This document shows, one piece after another, positions 1-7,041 of a DNA stretch of 11,957 nucleotides. How positions within the stretch are numbered: position 1 is the stretch's first letter; every line of letters begins with the position of its first letter. Made by a program: the position numbers and the translations under genes. The notes under the pieces were generated by a model, which worked only from the letters and a program-made list of their open reading frames with translations, searched no databases and had not been told where the DNA came from. The DNA comes from an uncultured Propioniciclava sp. (GTDB lineage Bacteria > Actinomycetota > Actinomycetes > Propionibacteriales > Propionibacteriaceae): the NCBI GenBank assembly GCA_937872005.1, contig CALMPQ010000277.1, positions 1-11,957 on the forward strand, given 5' to 3'.

Positions 1-18
1 CGCATGCTGGCGCATGCG
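1..18. other. Short hairpin at window edge
   Basis: Bases 1-7 (CGCATGC) pair perfectly with 12-18 around a 4-nt loop. The left edge of the window cuts off whatever precedes it, so it may be the end of a longer hairpin, for example a terminator of an upstream gene. No T-run follows on the + strand, so this is weak. Confidence 0.25.
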
Positions 19-33
19 AACGGCCGCATCACT

Positions 34-60
34 TTGCACCCCGGGCTGGGGTGACATGAT
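34..60 (+). promoter_or_regulatory. Possible promoter of the first TRIC gene
   Basis: A TTGCAC (-35-like, 34-39) and a CATGAT (-10-like, 55-60) are separated by 15 bp, shorter than the usual 17. The -10-like box ends 6 nt before the ATG at 67, which fits a leaderless transcript, and no Shine-Dalgarno sequence is visible. Both boxes are imperfect, so this is tentative. Confidence 0.3.
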
Positions 61-66
61 CTCCAC

Positions 67-792
67 ATGACCTGGGACGCCGAGACGATCTTCCGCATCG
101 TCGATGTGACCGGGGTGGTCGCCAACGGCCTCCTCGGGGGTGCCGTGGCCCGATCGCACCGCTTCGACATCGTCGGGTTCGCGACGCTCGCCATCATCTC
201 GGGGCTCGGCGGCGGCATGATCCGCGACGTCCTGCTGAGCTCGGGCTACCCGGTGGCGCTGGTCGACCCGGCCTACCTGTCCGGCGCCCTGATCGCGGCC
301 GTCATCGCCTACTTCGTGCACCTGGAGGGCACGCTCGCCCGGCGGATGCTCGCCCTCGCCGACGTCCTCGCGCTGGGCTGCTGGTCGGCGACCGGCACGA
401 TCAAGGCCGCGGCGCTGGGGCTGGAGGCGGTGCCATCGGTCATGTTGGGCGTGATCACCGCGGTGGGCGGTGGCATGCTGCGCGACGTGCTCGTCGGCAA
501 GACCCCCGCCGTCTTCGGCGGGAACACGCTCTACGCCTCGCTGGGCGTCCTCGGCAGCATCGAGGCCTTCACCCTGTTCCACCTCGGCCACCCGCACATC
601 GGGATGGCGGCGTCCATCATCACGTGCGCGGTGCTGGGCCTGCTCGCCCGCCGGCTGGGCTGGATGCTGCCCGAACCCGTCGACTTCCGGTTGAGCGACC
701 TCAAGCTGCGCCCACCCTCCCCCAAGCGATCGATCCAGCGCCTCCGCGAGCTCGTGCGCCGGGAGGACCCCGACGACGACCACCCCGCCTGA
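67..792 (+). CDS. TRIC family (UPF0126) membrane channel
   Basis: This 241-residue protein is almost entirely hydrophobic up to about residue 205 and fits the seven-helix TRIC (trimeric intracellular cation channel, UPF0126) fold. Two internally repeated signatures are visible, GGGMIRD at residues 48-54 and GGGMLRD at 134-140, as expected from the family's duplicated three-helix repeat. Characterised prokaryotic members conduct monovalent cations; substrate and physiological role here are unknown. The C-terminal ~35 residues are charged and probably cytoplasmic. The ATG at 67 has no Shine-Dalgarno; a -10-like hexamer sits 6 nt upstream. The stop overlaps the next start by one base (TGATG), so the two genes are translationally coupled. 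A second, more divergent family member lies at 7017-7748. Confidence 0.88.
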   Translation: MTWDAETIFRIVDVTGVVANGLLGGAVARSHRFDIVGFATLAIISGLGGGMIRDVLLSSGYPVALVDPAYLSGALIAAVIAYFVHLEGTLARRMLALADVLALGCWSATGTIKAAALGLEAVPSVMLGVITAVGGGMLRDVLVGKTPAVFGGNTLYASLGVLGSIEAFTLFHLGHPHIGMAASIITCAVLGLLARRLGWMLPEPVDFRLSDLKLRPPSPKRSIQRLRELVRREDPDDDHPA

Positions 793-1151
793 TGCGCGTC
801 CTCGTCGTGGACGCGGCCAACGTCATCGGGTCGGTGCCCGACGGGTGGTGGGCCGACCGTCCGGGAGCGGCGCAACGCCTGCACGCCGGGCTGGTCGCGG
901 CGTCCCTCCCCCACGACCGGGTGGTGCTCGTCCTGGAGGGCAGGGCACGCGACGGCGTCCCGGCCGGCACCGACCAACGGGTCGAGACGGTGCACGCCCC
1001 GGCGTCCGGTGATGACGAGATCGTGGCGCAGGTCGAGGCGTGGGCGGGGCACGACGTGACCATCGCGTCCGCCGACCGGGGCCTCCTGGCCCGCATCCCG
1101 GACGCCGACCCCCTCGGTCCGCGCACCCTCCGCCAGCAACTGGGCGTGTGA
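792..1151 (+). CDS. Small NYN/PIN-fold domain protein
   Basis: A 119-residue protein opening with a hydrophobic strand ending in Asp7, then A-A-N (VVDAANVIG). This is the N-terminal acidic signature of NYN/PIN-like nuclease folds. A second acidic cluster (SGDDEIV) and an 'ITIASADRGLL'-like strand near the C-terminus complete the expected pattern. Homologues in actinobacteria are often labelled NTP pyrophosphohydrolase; I see no MazG or Nudix motif to justify that. A nucleic-acid-directed activity is inferred from fold only. The ATG at 792 is chosen because it overlaps the upstream TGA by one base; a longer frame from 624 would lie inside the TRIC gene and has no family-like sequence. Confidence 0.72.
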   Translation: MRVLVVDAANVIGSVPDGWWADRPGAAQRLHAGLVAASLPHDRVVLVLEGRARDGVPAGTDQRVETVHAPASGDDEIVAQVEAWAGHDVTIASADRGLLARIPDADPLGPRTLRQQLGV

Positions 1152-1162
1152 CCCCGGCCCGG

Positions 1163-1168
1163 TAGGAT
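1163..1168 (+). promoter_or_regulatory. -10 box of a probable leaderless promoter
   Basis: TAGGAT matches the TANNNT core of actinobacterial sigma70-type -10 boxes. It lies exactly 7 nt before the GTG at 1176, where transcription would be expected to begin at or next to the start codon. No Shine-Dalgarno precedes the GTG, and no good -35 box was found 16-18 bp upstream. Confidence 0.6.
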
Positions 1169-1175
1169 CTGCCGC

Positions 1176-2066
1176 GTGCCCACCACCCCTGTCGTGAACG
1201 TGCCCGACGTCGCCCTCGTCTTCGAGGGCGGCGGCATGCGGGCGGCGTACACGTCGGCGGTCGTGGTCGCGCTCATCGAGGCAGGGCTGGTCTTCCCGTT
1301 CGTCGCCGGGATCTCGGCGGGGGCGTCCAACACGGTCAACTACCTGACGGGCGACGCCTGGCGGGCTCGGGCGTCCTTCACGACGTTCGCCGCCGACCCG
1401 AACTTCGGGGGCTGGCGCACGTTCGTGCGCGGGCAGGGGCTGTTCAACTCCGACTACATCTATCGGCGCACGTCGGCGCCGGACGAGGCACTGCCCTACA
1501 ACTACCAGGCGTTCCTCGACCACCCGGCCGAGTTCTCGATCACGGGGTTCCGGGCGCGCGACGGGGCGACCGTGCGCTGGGGCCGTGCGGAAACCGAGAC
1601 CCAGCAGCACCTGATGTCGTTCGTGCAGGCCTCCTCGACCATGCCCGTGATCATGCCGCCGGTCGACATCGACGGCGATCTCTACGTCGACGGGGCCCTC
1701 GGCGGGACCGGCGGCATCCCCATCGACGCGGCGCGGGCAGCCGGCTACCGCAAGATGGTCGTCGTGCTCACCCAGGAGCGCAGCTACACCAAGAAACCCC
1801 TGACCAACCCGTGGTTCTACCGGCGCCACTTCCGCCGCCACCCGGCGGTTGCGGACGCCCTCCTGTCGCGTTGGTCGCGCTACAACAGCACCCGCGACGA
1901 GCTGTTCGAACTCGAGCGGGCCGGCGAGGTGTACGTCTTCGCCCCCGACCGCATGGACATCTCCAACGGCGAACGCAACGTCGCCAGGCTACAGGCGGCC
2001 CACGAGCGCGGGCTCGCCCAGGCCGCGCGCGAGCTGCCCGCCATCCGGGAGTTCGTGCAGGCATAG
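1176..2066 (+). CDS. Patatin-like phospholipase (YjjU type)
   Basis: A 296-residue patatin-family serine lipid acyl hydrolase. The oxyanion-hole loop is EGGGMR at residues 17-22, the nucleophile elbow is G-I-S-A-G with Ser47, and the catalytic Asp is Asp172 in DGALGG, giving the complete Ser-Asp dyad. Length and the C-terminal basic segment (YRRHFRRHP) resemble the bacterial YjjU group of predicted phospholipases. There is no signal peptide, so it should act in the cytoplasm or on the inner membrane face. The substrate is unknown. The GTG start follows a TAGGAT box by 7 nt and the upstream gene by 24 nt. The frame ends in TAG at 2064-2066, whose bases also begin the -10 box of the next gene. 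Confidence 0.9.
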   Translation: MPTTPVVNVPDVALVFEGGGMRAAYTSAVVVALIEAGLVFPFVAGISAGASNTVNYLTGDAWRARASFTTFAADPNFGGWRTFVRGQGLFNSDYIYRRTSAPDEALPYNYQAFLDHPAEFSITGFRARDGATVRWGRAETETQQHLMSFVQASSTMPVIMPPVDIDGDLYVDGALGGTGGIPIDAARAAGYRKMVVVLTQERSYTKKPLTNPWFYRRHFRRHPAVADALLSRWSRYNSTRDELFELERAGEVYVFAPDRMDISNGERNVARLQAAHERGLAQAARELPAIREFVQA

Positions 2067-2069
2067 GCT
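2064..2069 (+). promoter_or_regulatory. -10 box overlapping the patatin stop codon
   Basis: TAGGCT lies 7 nt before the ATG at 2077, in the same geometry as the box before the patatin gene. The first three bases are the TAG stop of the phospholipase gene. No Shine-Dalgarno is visible in the 10-nt gap, which favours a leaderless mRNA for the amidohydrolase. Confidence 0.6.
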
Positions 2070-2076
2070 CACCGGC

Positions 2077-3246
2077 ATGAACCTCGCGATCACCGGAGCT
2101 CATGTCGTCCCCGTCACGGCCGAGCCGTTCGACGGCACGGTCGTGCTCACCGACGGCCGCATCAGCGCCCTCGGCTCCGACGTCACCATCCCCGACGGGC
2201 ACGAGGTCGTGGACGCCGCCGGCGCCTGGCTCCTCCCCGGCTTCGTGGACGCCCACGTCCACCTCGGCGTGTGGGAGGAGGGCGAGGGTTGGGCGGGCCA
2301 GGACACCAACGAGATGACCGACCCGGTCATGGCCGCCGCCCGCGCGTTGGACGCGATCAACCCGTTCGACCAGGGCTTCGACGACGCCGTCATGGGCGGG
2401 GTCACCGCCGTGAACGTCAACCCCGGTTCGGGCAACCCCATCGGCGGGCTCACCGTCGCGATCAAGACCTGGGGGCGCGTCGTCGACGAGATGGTGCTCC
2501 GCTCCCCTTCCGGCCTCAAGGCCGCCCTCGGTGAGAACCCCAAGCGCGTCTACGGCGAGCAGAAGAAGACCCCGTCGACCCGCCTGGGCACCGCCCTGGT
2601 GATCCGCCGCGCGTTCACCGAGGCGCGCAACCACGCGGCCAAGGACGACGCCGAGGCCCACCTCGTCCACGACGCCCTCGTCAGCGTGCTGAACCGCGAG
2701 ATCCCCTGGCGCCAGCACTGCCACCGGGCCGACGACATCGCCACCGCCCTGCGCATGGCCGACGAGTTCGGCTACGAACTCGTGCTCGACCACGGCACGG
2801 AGGCCTGGAAGATCGCCGACCTGGTCGGCGGTCGCGGCATCCCGGTGCTGTACGGGCCGCTCATCGTGACTCGCAGCAAGGTGGAGGTGCGCGACCGGTC
2901 GCTGGCCGCCCCCGGCATCCTCGACCGCGCGGGTTCGCCGGTCTCGCTCATCACCGACCACCCGGTCGTGCCGATCGAGTACCTGGTCACCCAGGCCGCG
3001 CTCGCGGTGCGCGAGGGCATGGACGCCGCAGCCGCCCTGCGTGCCATCACCATCAACCCGGCCCGCGTCATGGGCGTGGCCGACCACATCGGTTCGCTCG
3101 AGGTGGGCAAGGACGCCGACGTCGTGCTGTGGACCGGCGACCCCCTCGAACTGGCCAACCGTGTGCTGCGCACGTGGGTGTCGGGTCGCGAGGTCTACGC
3201 CTACGACCCCGAGGCGCGCCGGTCGAGCTGGGCGGCGAGGTACTGA
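2077..3246 (+). CDS. Metal-dependent amidohydrolase
   Basis: A 389-residue member of the amidohydrolase superfamily, closest in layout to imidazolonepropionase-like enzymes (COG1228). An N-terminal beta-sandwich strand set leads to the metal-binding HVH (His60, His62) in GFVDAHVHLG. Further candidate metal or active-site residues are His in HCHRADD, His in LDHGTE and Asp in ITDHP, in the usual order. The C-terminus carries the NPARVMG and LEVGKDADVVLW signatures typical of the family's composite sandwich domain. It is expected to be a soluble cytoplasmic hydrolase of a cyclic amide or peptide-like substrate; the exact substrate cannot be read from sequence. The ATG at 2077 starts the conserved MNLAITGAHVVP strand; the open frame extends back into the patatin gene but that part is not family-like. 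Confidence 0.9.
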   Translation: MNLAITGAHVVPVTAEPFDGTVVLTDGRISALGSDVTIPDGHEVVDAAGAWLLPGFVDAHVHLGVWEEGEGWAGQDTNEMTDPVMAAARALDAINPFDQGFDDAVMGGVTAVNVNPGSGNPIGGLTVAIKTWGRVVDEMVLRSPSGLKAALGENPKRVYGEQKKTPSTRLGTALVIRRAFTEARNHAAKDDAEAHLVHDALVSVLNREIPWRQHCHRADDIATALRMADEFGYELVLDHGTEAWKIADLVGGRGIPVLYGPLIVTRSKVEVRDRSLAAPGILDRAGSPVSLITDHPVVPIEYLVTQAALAVREGMDAAAALRAITINPARVMGVADHIGSLEVGKDADVVLWTGDPLELANRVLRTWVSGREVYAYDPEARRSSWAARY

Positions 3247-3247
3247 C

Positions 3248-3898
3248 GTGTGCGACTCCGACGTGCACCTCGACCCGGACGCCGACCCGGCCCTGCGCCG
3301 CACCCTGCGGCGGGCGGTGCTGCTGGTCGCGCTCCTGAACCTGGCCTACTTCTTCGTCGAGATCGGGGTGGCCATCGGCATCGGTTCGGTGTCGCTGTTC
3401 GCCGACTCGGTCGACTTCCTGGAGGACACGGCGGTCAACCTGCTGATCTTCGTCGCCCTCGGCTTCACCCTGCGCTGGCGGTCGGTGATGGGCAAGGTGA
3501 TGGCGGTCATCATCTGCGTGCCCGCCGTGGCCGCGGGCGTCGCCCTGTTCCTGAAGGCCGGCAACCCCGAGCCGCCCGACCCGCTCTCTTTGGCGGTGAC
3601 CGCCGGCGGCGCAGCGGTGGTGAACCTCATCTGCGCGCTGATCCTGGCGCGGTTCCGCGACCACGGCGGCTCGATGACGACGGCCGCATTCCTGGCGGCG
3701 CGCAACGACGTGGTGGTGAACGTTGCCATCATCGCGTTGGGGGCCGTGACCTGGTTGACCATGAGCGGCTGGCCCGACATCGTGCTCGGGGCGATCATCA
3801 TCGTGCTCAACCTCAGCGCCGCCAAGGAGGTCTGGGAGGCCGCCGAGAACGAGCACCTCGCCGCGCAAGCGATAGCCGGCGACTTCGACGACGACTGA
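3248..3898 (+). CDS. Cation diffusion facilitator-type transporter, short form
   Basis: A 216-residue protein with about six hydrophobic helices and a short acidic tail. Helix 2 carries a D-x-x-x-D pair (Asp56, Asp60, in ADSVDFLED), and helix 5 carries ARNDVVVN with Asp154 and Asn158. These correspond to the transmembrane metal site of the cation diffusion facilitator (CDF) family, which usually contains His. The ~80-residue cytoplasmic metal-binding domain of classical CDF proteins is absent; related short 'cation transporter' proteins also lack it, so I read this as a subfamily trait. Efflux of a divalent cation is inferred, metal unknown. The GTG at 3248 is chosen because GAGG (3237-3240) sits 7 nt upstream and the preceding stop ends at 3246, implying translational coupling with the amidohydrolase. 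Confidence 0.82.
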   Translation: MCDSDVHLDPDADPALRRTLRRAVLLVALLNLAYFFVEIGVAIGIGSVSLFADSVDFLEDTAVNLLIFVALGFTLRWRSVMGKVMAVIICVPAVAAGVALFLKAGNPEPPDPLSLAVTAGGAAVVNLICALILARFRDHGGSMTTAAFLAARNDVVVNVAIIALGAVTWLTMSGWPDIVLGAIIIVLNLSAAKEVWEAAENEHLAAQAIAGDFDDD

Positions 3899-3911
3899 AC
3901 GCAGGACGCGG

Positions 3912-3943
3912 GTCGGGCCCGGAGCAAAGACTCCGGGCCCGAC
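3912..3943. terminator. Bidirectional intrinsic terminator
   Basis: A perfect 13-bp inverted repeat (arms 3912-3924 and 3931-3943) with a 6-nt loop CAAAGA. It begins 13 nt after the transporter stop on the + strand and 22 nt beyond the stop of the convergent VWA gene. The stem is strongly GC-rich; only a short TGTT follows it. Its position between two converging genes fits termination in both directions. Confidence 0.85.
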
Positions 3944-3965
3944 TGTTCATCGAGGTGGGTGGGTG

Positions 3966-5295
3966 TCACTTGTTGGGCGGCACCGTGCAGGTGGCCGTCG
4001 CGGTGTTGCCCGCGGCGTCCGTGGCGGTGACGAGGGCGTCACCGGCGAACAGCAGGTGCCAGTCCACGGCGCCCGGGAACTCACTGACCGTCGAGGCCGA
4101 GGCCCCGACCGCCTGGGTGAGCTTCACGTGGGGCCCGGGTCCCACGGGCCGAACGTGGTGCCCGTGACCGTGTCCGTCACGGTGACCGTCGTGCCCGGCA
4201 GGTTGTCGGAGGCGACCAGCTGGTAGAAGCCGGCCTTCCTCCAACCGCCCGGGGTCACGCCGTCGGGGTTGACGCCGGGGCCGCAGGTGACGGTCGGCGG
4301 GGTGACGTCGTTGACCGGGACGCTGACGGTCTGGGTGAAGTCGGCGCCGGCGTCCACGCCGTTGACGAGGAACGCCGTGGTGCACGTGAGCGTCGAGCCC
4401 TGCGGGGCGTCGGCCGCGACCGTGATGGTCTCGGTCAGGGTCACCGACTCCCCGCTGGTGACCGTCTGCGGCAGGGCCGGGTCGAAGGACACCGACAGTC
4501 CCGCATCGCACGTCGTGGAGGCGGTCACGGTGGCGGGCAGGTTGTGCAGGCCCTCGAGGATCTTCGCCGCGACCTGGTCGGAGGCCACGCCGGAGTACAG
4601 CGCGCCGTCGGTGGCGTCGACGATGCGCTGGGCCTGCCCGGTCTGGTTGATCCCCAGGGGGTAACCGCCCGTGTTCACGCTGATGCCGATCACCTGCGCG
4701 TCGACACCCTGCAGGGACGCCGTGGCGTCGGCCTCGGTGTGGCCGTTGCTCGGGTCGTGGCCCGGTGCGTCGCCGAACCAGACGACCATGCGGGTGGAGT
4801 CGGCGCGGAAGCTGATCGCGTCACCCCCGTCGCCGACCTGCCACAGGGCATTGAGCTGCGCCTCGGGGCCGTCACCCCCGCCGGCCGCGGTCAGGGAGTT
4901 GATGGCGGACTGGACCGTGGCGGCGTTGCCGGTCAGGTCGGTGCCGACGACGAAGGTGCGCGGCTCACCGACGTCCCGGTAGGAGGTCACGGCGAACTGG
5001 GCGTCGGGCTGGGCCGCCTGGACGGTCGTCATGATGGCGCCGAGCTGGGTCCGGACGTTGGCGATCGCAGGGCCCATGCTGCCGGTTTCGTCGACGACGA
5101 AGACGATGTCGGGCTTGGGGGCGATGGCAGGCGTGTGACAGTCTTGGTGACCTGGAAGCTCGTGCCGGGGTCGGCGGCTTGGTCGACGCTGCGGGGGCTG
5201 ACATCGGCCATGGCCAGGGTGGGCGCGAGCGCCAACGCGAGGCCTGTCGTGAGGGTGGCAGCGACGCGCAGGGCGCCGCGGGTGGGTTGCTGCAT
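3966..5295 (-). pseudogene. Secreted VWA-domain protein, two frameshifts
   Basis: Read with two corrections, this encodes about 443 residues. It has an N-terminal signal peptide (hydrophobic core at residues 11-28, likely cleavage after ALA-P-TLAMA at residue 30) and a von Willebrand factor A domain with a MIDAS-like DETGS. A later WFGDAPGHD motif resembles integrin-beta-type VWA domains in actinobacterial secreted proteins. Two beta-rich repeats follow, the last ending in DAAGNTATATCTVPP as in HYR-like modules. The frame shifts near 5134-5139 (after TKTVT, before PAIAPKPDI) and near 4130-4136 (before HVKLTQAVGA). Each break is explained by one missing base, the second in a run of four C's on the coding strand. 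No LPXTG anchor is present. A GAAGGGAA Shine-Dalgarno (5302-5309) lies 6 nt before the ATG. It could be a true pseudogene or an intact gene with sequence errors. Confidence 0.8.
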
Positions 5296-5315
5296 CAGGG
5301 GTTCCCTTCGCTGGG

Positions 5316-5334
5316 GTCGCCGGGGGTCGGCGAC
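5316..5334 (-). terminator. Weak hairpin between P450 and VWA gene
   Basis: A 7-bp inverted repeat (GTCGCCG at 5316-5322 and CGGCGAC at 5328-5334) with a 5-nt loop, 37 nt after the P450 stop and about 20 nt before the VWA start. There is no T-run on the minus strand. It may be a weak terminator of the P450 transcript or a structure in the VWA leader. Confidence 0.3.
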
Positions 5335-5370
5335 GCCCTTCAGGAGTCCTCCATGGGCCTCCCTGATACG

Positions 5371-6639
5371 TCAGCGGGCCAATCTGACCGGCAGGCTGCG
5401 TCGGCCGTGCAACACCACGCCCGTGGTCATCGTCTCGCGGCCGCCGCGCACCAGGCCCGGGAGCCGGGTGGCGAGCGACTCGAGCGCGAGGCGTCCCTCG
5501 ATCTCGGCCAGGGGACGCCCGACGCAGTGGTGGATGCCCGACCCGAACGCGAGGTGGTCGCGCAGGTTGGGGCGGTCGAGGTCGAACTCGGCCGGCCGCT
5601 CGAACACGGCCGGGTCGCGGTTGGCGGCCGCCAGCAGCACGACCATGCCCTTGCCGGCCGGGATCGTGGTGCCGTCGACGTCGAGGTCGCGGGTGGGCGT
5701 GCGTCCGGTGAGGTGGACGGGTGGGTCCTGCCGCAGGGTCTCGTGGACGGCCGCCTCGGCGAGGGTCGGGTCGTCGGTGACGCGCCGCCACAGGTCGGGC
5801 CGGTCGAGCAGCGCGGCGGTGGCGTTGCCGACCAGGTTGACGGTGGTCTCGAACCCGGCCACCAACAGCAGGGACGCCAGCGGCACCAGTTCGGCGTCGG
5901 TCACCTTCTGGTCGGCCTCGGCGGCGACGAGGTGGCTGATCAGGTCATCGCCGGGGTCGGTGCGGCGCCGGTCGATGAGCCGCTGGAAGAGGGCGCGGAG
6001 CTGGGCGTCGGCCTCCTTGAGCTCGCGGTGGTGGCGCACCGACTGGACGCCGTCCAGCGCCAGGCCGACCGCGTCGCCGTAGCGGGTGAGCGGTTCGACC
6101 TCCTCGTCGGGGATGCCGAGCAGGCTCGTGATCATGAGGACGGGCAGGGGCCGGGCGAAGGCGTCCATGAGGTCGACGGGACCGTCGGCGAGCTTGCGGG
6201 TGAGTTCGTCGGTGAAACGCTCGACGGCGGCACGGATGCGGTCCTCCTGCACGCGCATGCGGCGCGCGGTGAAGGCGGGGGCGACGAGCGCTCGGAGCCG
6301 GGTGTGGTCCGGCGGGTCGAGTTCGAGGAGGGAGAGGTCGAAGTCGAGTGACTCGCTCGGGCCGCCCTCAGTGACGACGCTGGTGTCGCGGCTGCGGAGG
6401 ACCTGGTCGGCGCCGGCATGGCTGGTGACCGCATAGAAACCGGTGCTGCTGCGGGCGACCGGGCCCTGGGCACGGATGCGCTCGTAGACGGCGTAGCGGT
6501 CGCGGCGTCCGGACCAGGTGAAGAGTTGCATGGTCGGGTCGCGGCGGACGAGCGCGTGCCAGGAGACGAAGCCGAAGCCGGCGGCCAGAGAACCGGCGAC
6601 CTTGAGTTGTTCGAGGGGGGTGACGGTCGTGGCGCGCAT
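5371..6639 (-). CDS. Cytochrome P450
   Basis: A complete 422-residue soluble bacterial P450. The I-helix oxygen-activation motif is AGFETT (Glu in the acidic position), the K-helix ExxR is ETLR, and the haem-binding loop is FGSGIHHCVG with the axial cysteine at Cys372. Another typical signature is LDPPDHTRLR near residue 110. It should bind haem and carry out NAD(P)H-dependent monooxygenation with external redox partners. No ferredoxin or ferredoxin reductase gene is in the window, so partners must be encoded elsewhere. Residues 13-28 are mildly hydrophobic but do not form a clear membrane anchor. The ATG at 6639 has GGAAGGAA (6646-6653) 6 nt upstream. Substrate not predictable. Confidence 0.95.
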   Translation of the reverse strand: MRATTVTPLEQLKVAGSLAAGFGFVSWHALVRRDPTMQLFTWSGRRDRYAVYERIRAQGPVARSSTGFYAVTSHAGADQVLRSRDTSVVTEGGPSESLDFDLSLLELDPPDHTRLRALVAPAFTARRMRVQEDRIRAAVERFTDELTRKLADGPVDLMDAFARPLPVLMITSLLGIPDEEVEPLTRYGDAVGLALDGVQSVRHHRELKEADAQLRALFQRLIDRRRTDPGDDLISHLVAAEADQKVTDAELVPLASLLLVAGFETTVNLVGNATAALLDRPDLWRRVTDDPTLAEAAVHETLRQDPPVHLTGRTPTRDLDVDGTTIPAGKGMVVLLAAANRDPAVFERPAEFDLDRPNLRDHLAFGSGIHHCVGRPLAEIEGRLALESLATRLPGLVRGGRETMTTGVVLHGRRSLPVRLAR

Positions 6640-6669
6640 CGGAGGTTCCTTCCGGTGGGGGCGCCCTTC

Positions 6670-6675
6670 AGCTTA
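6670..6675 (-). promoter_or_regulatory. Possible -10 box for the P450 gene
   Basis: TAAGCT on the minus strand fits TANNNT and would give a leader of about 25 nt containing the clear GGAAGGAA ribosome site. No convincing -35 is seen. The rest of the 162-nt gap (6640-6801) shows only a weak 5-bp hairpin (6730-6745) and no gene. Confidence 0.25.
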
Positions 6676-6801
6676 CGTGACGCGCTCGGTGAGGCCCCCG
6701 CGCCGGGCGAGGAGTTGACCTGGGCACAGCGGTTGGTGAAAACCGGGGCTTGACTGGATGGTTCGAATCTGGGGTGTCCTGGTCAACCGGACTGCTGGTC
6801 G

Positions 6802-7041
6802 TCAGGCGCGGCGCGCCATCTCGTCGACGATCCAGCGGGCGGTTTCGCGCGTGCACGCACCGGGCTCGCCGAAGCTGACGCCGAAGATGCCCGTGATCTC
6901 GGTGAGTTGCGGGACGCCGCGCAGGCTCAGGATCTCGTCGGCCTCGGCCGCGTACTCGTCGCGCGGGGCACCGCCCTCGATGAGCCCGACCGGGTCGGCC
7001 TCGGCGAGGATCTCGATCATCTGCTCACGCGTAAGGGCCAT
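6802..7041 (-). CDS. Small conserved protein, DUF1871-like
   Basis: A 79-residue soluble acidic protein with DPVGLIEGGAPRDEY near residue 16, which resembles small uncharacterised bacterial proteins of the DUF1871 type (DPxGLxxxGAPxDEY). I assign no function. The ATG at 7041 has CCTCCTC upstream, the opposite of a Shine-Dalgarno. Instead a TACGCT box lies exactly 7 nt before it, so the mRNA is probably leaderless. The first 25 nt overlap the end of the preceding TRIC-type gene in another frame. Confidence 0.7.
   Translation of the reverse strand: MALTREQMIEILAEADPVGLIEGGAPRDEYAAEADEILSLRGVPQLTEITGIFGVSFGEPGACTRETARWIVDEMARRA

Noticed and set aside
531..1841. Long minus-strand open frame of 436 codons
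   Set aside because: It is antisense to the TRIC, NYN and patatin genes, has Arg/Gly/Asp-rich low-complexity content and no family-like sequence. It is a shadow of GC-rich coding DNA.
1768..3303. Minus-strand open frame of 511 codons opposite the amidohydrolase
   Set aside because: Its composition is a mirror of the + strand codon bias (His/Val/Asp/Gly runs) and no motif is present. The + strand gene has complete active-site motifs.
4124..5295. Programmed ribosomal frameshifting in the VWA gene
   Set aside because: No slippery heptamer is seen at either junction, no downstream pseudoknot is evident, and two events would be required. Mutation or sequence error is simpler.
4544..6082. Plus-strand open frame of 512 codons opposite the VWA and P450 genes
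   Set aside because: It is a shadow frame rich in Arg, Ser and Gly spanning two well-supported minus-strand genes and their gap.
6755..6780. GGTTCGAATCT resembles the T-loop of a tRNA
   Set aside because: The bases flanking the loop do not form a T-stem, and no acceptor, D or anticodon arm can be drawn around it. It is a chance match.
6714..6787. GTTGACC and GGTCAAC inverted repeat in the P450 upstream gap
   Set aside because: Only 7 bp arms about 60 bp apart, with no -10 or -35 alignment or paired structure. Expected by chance in a gap of this size.
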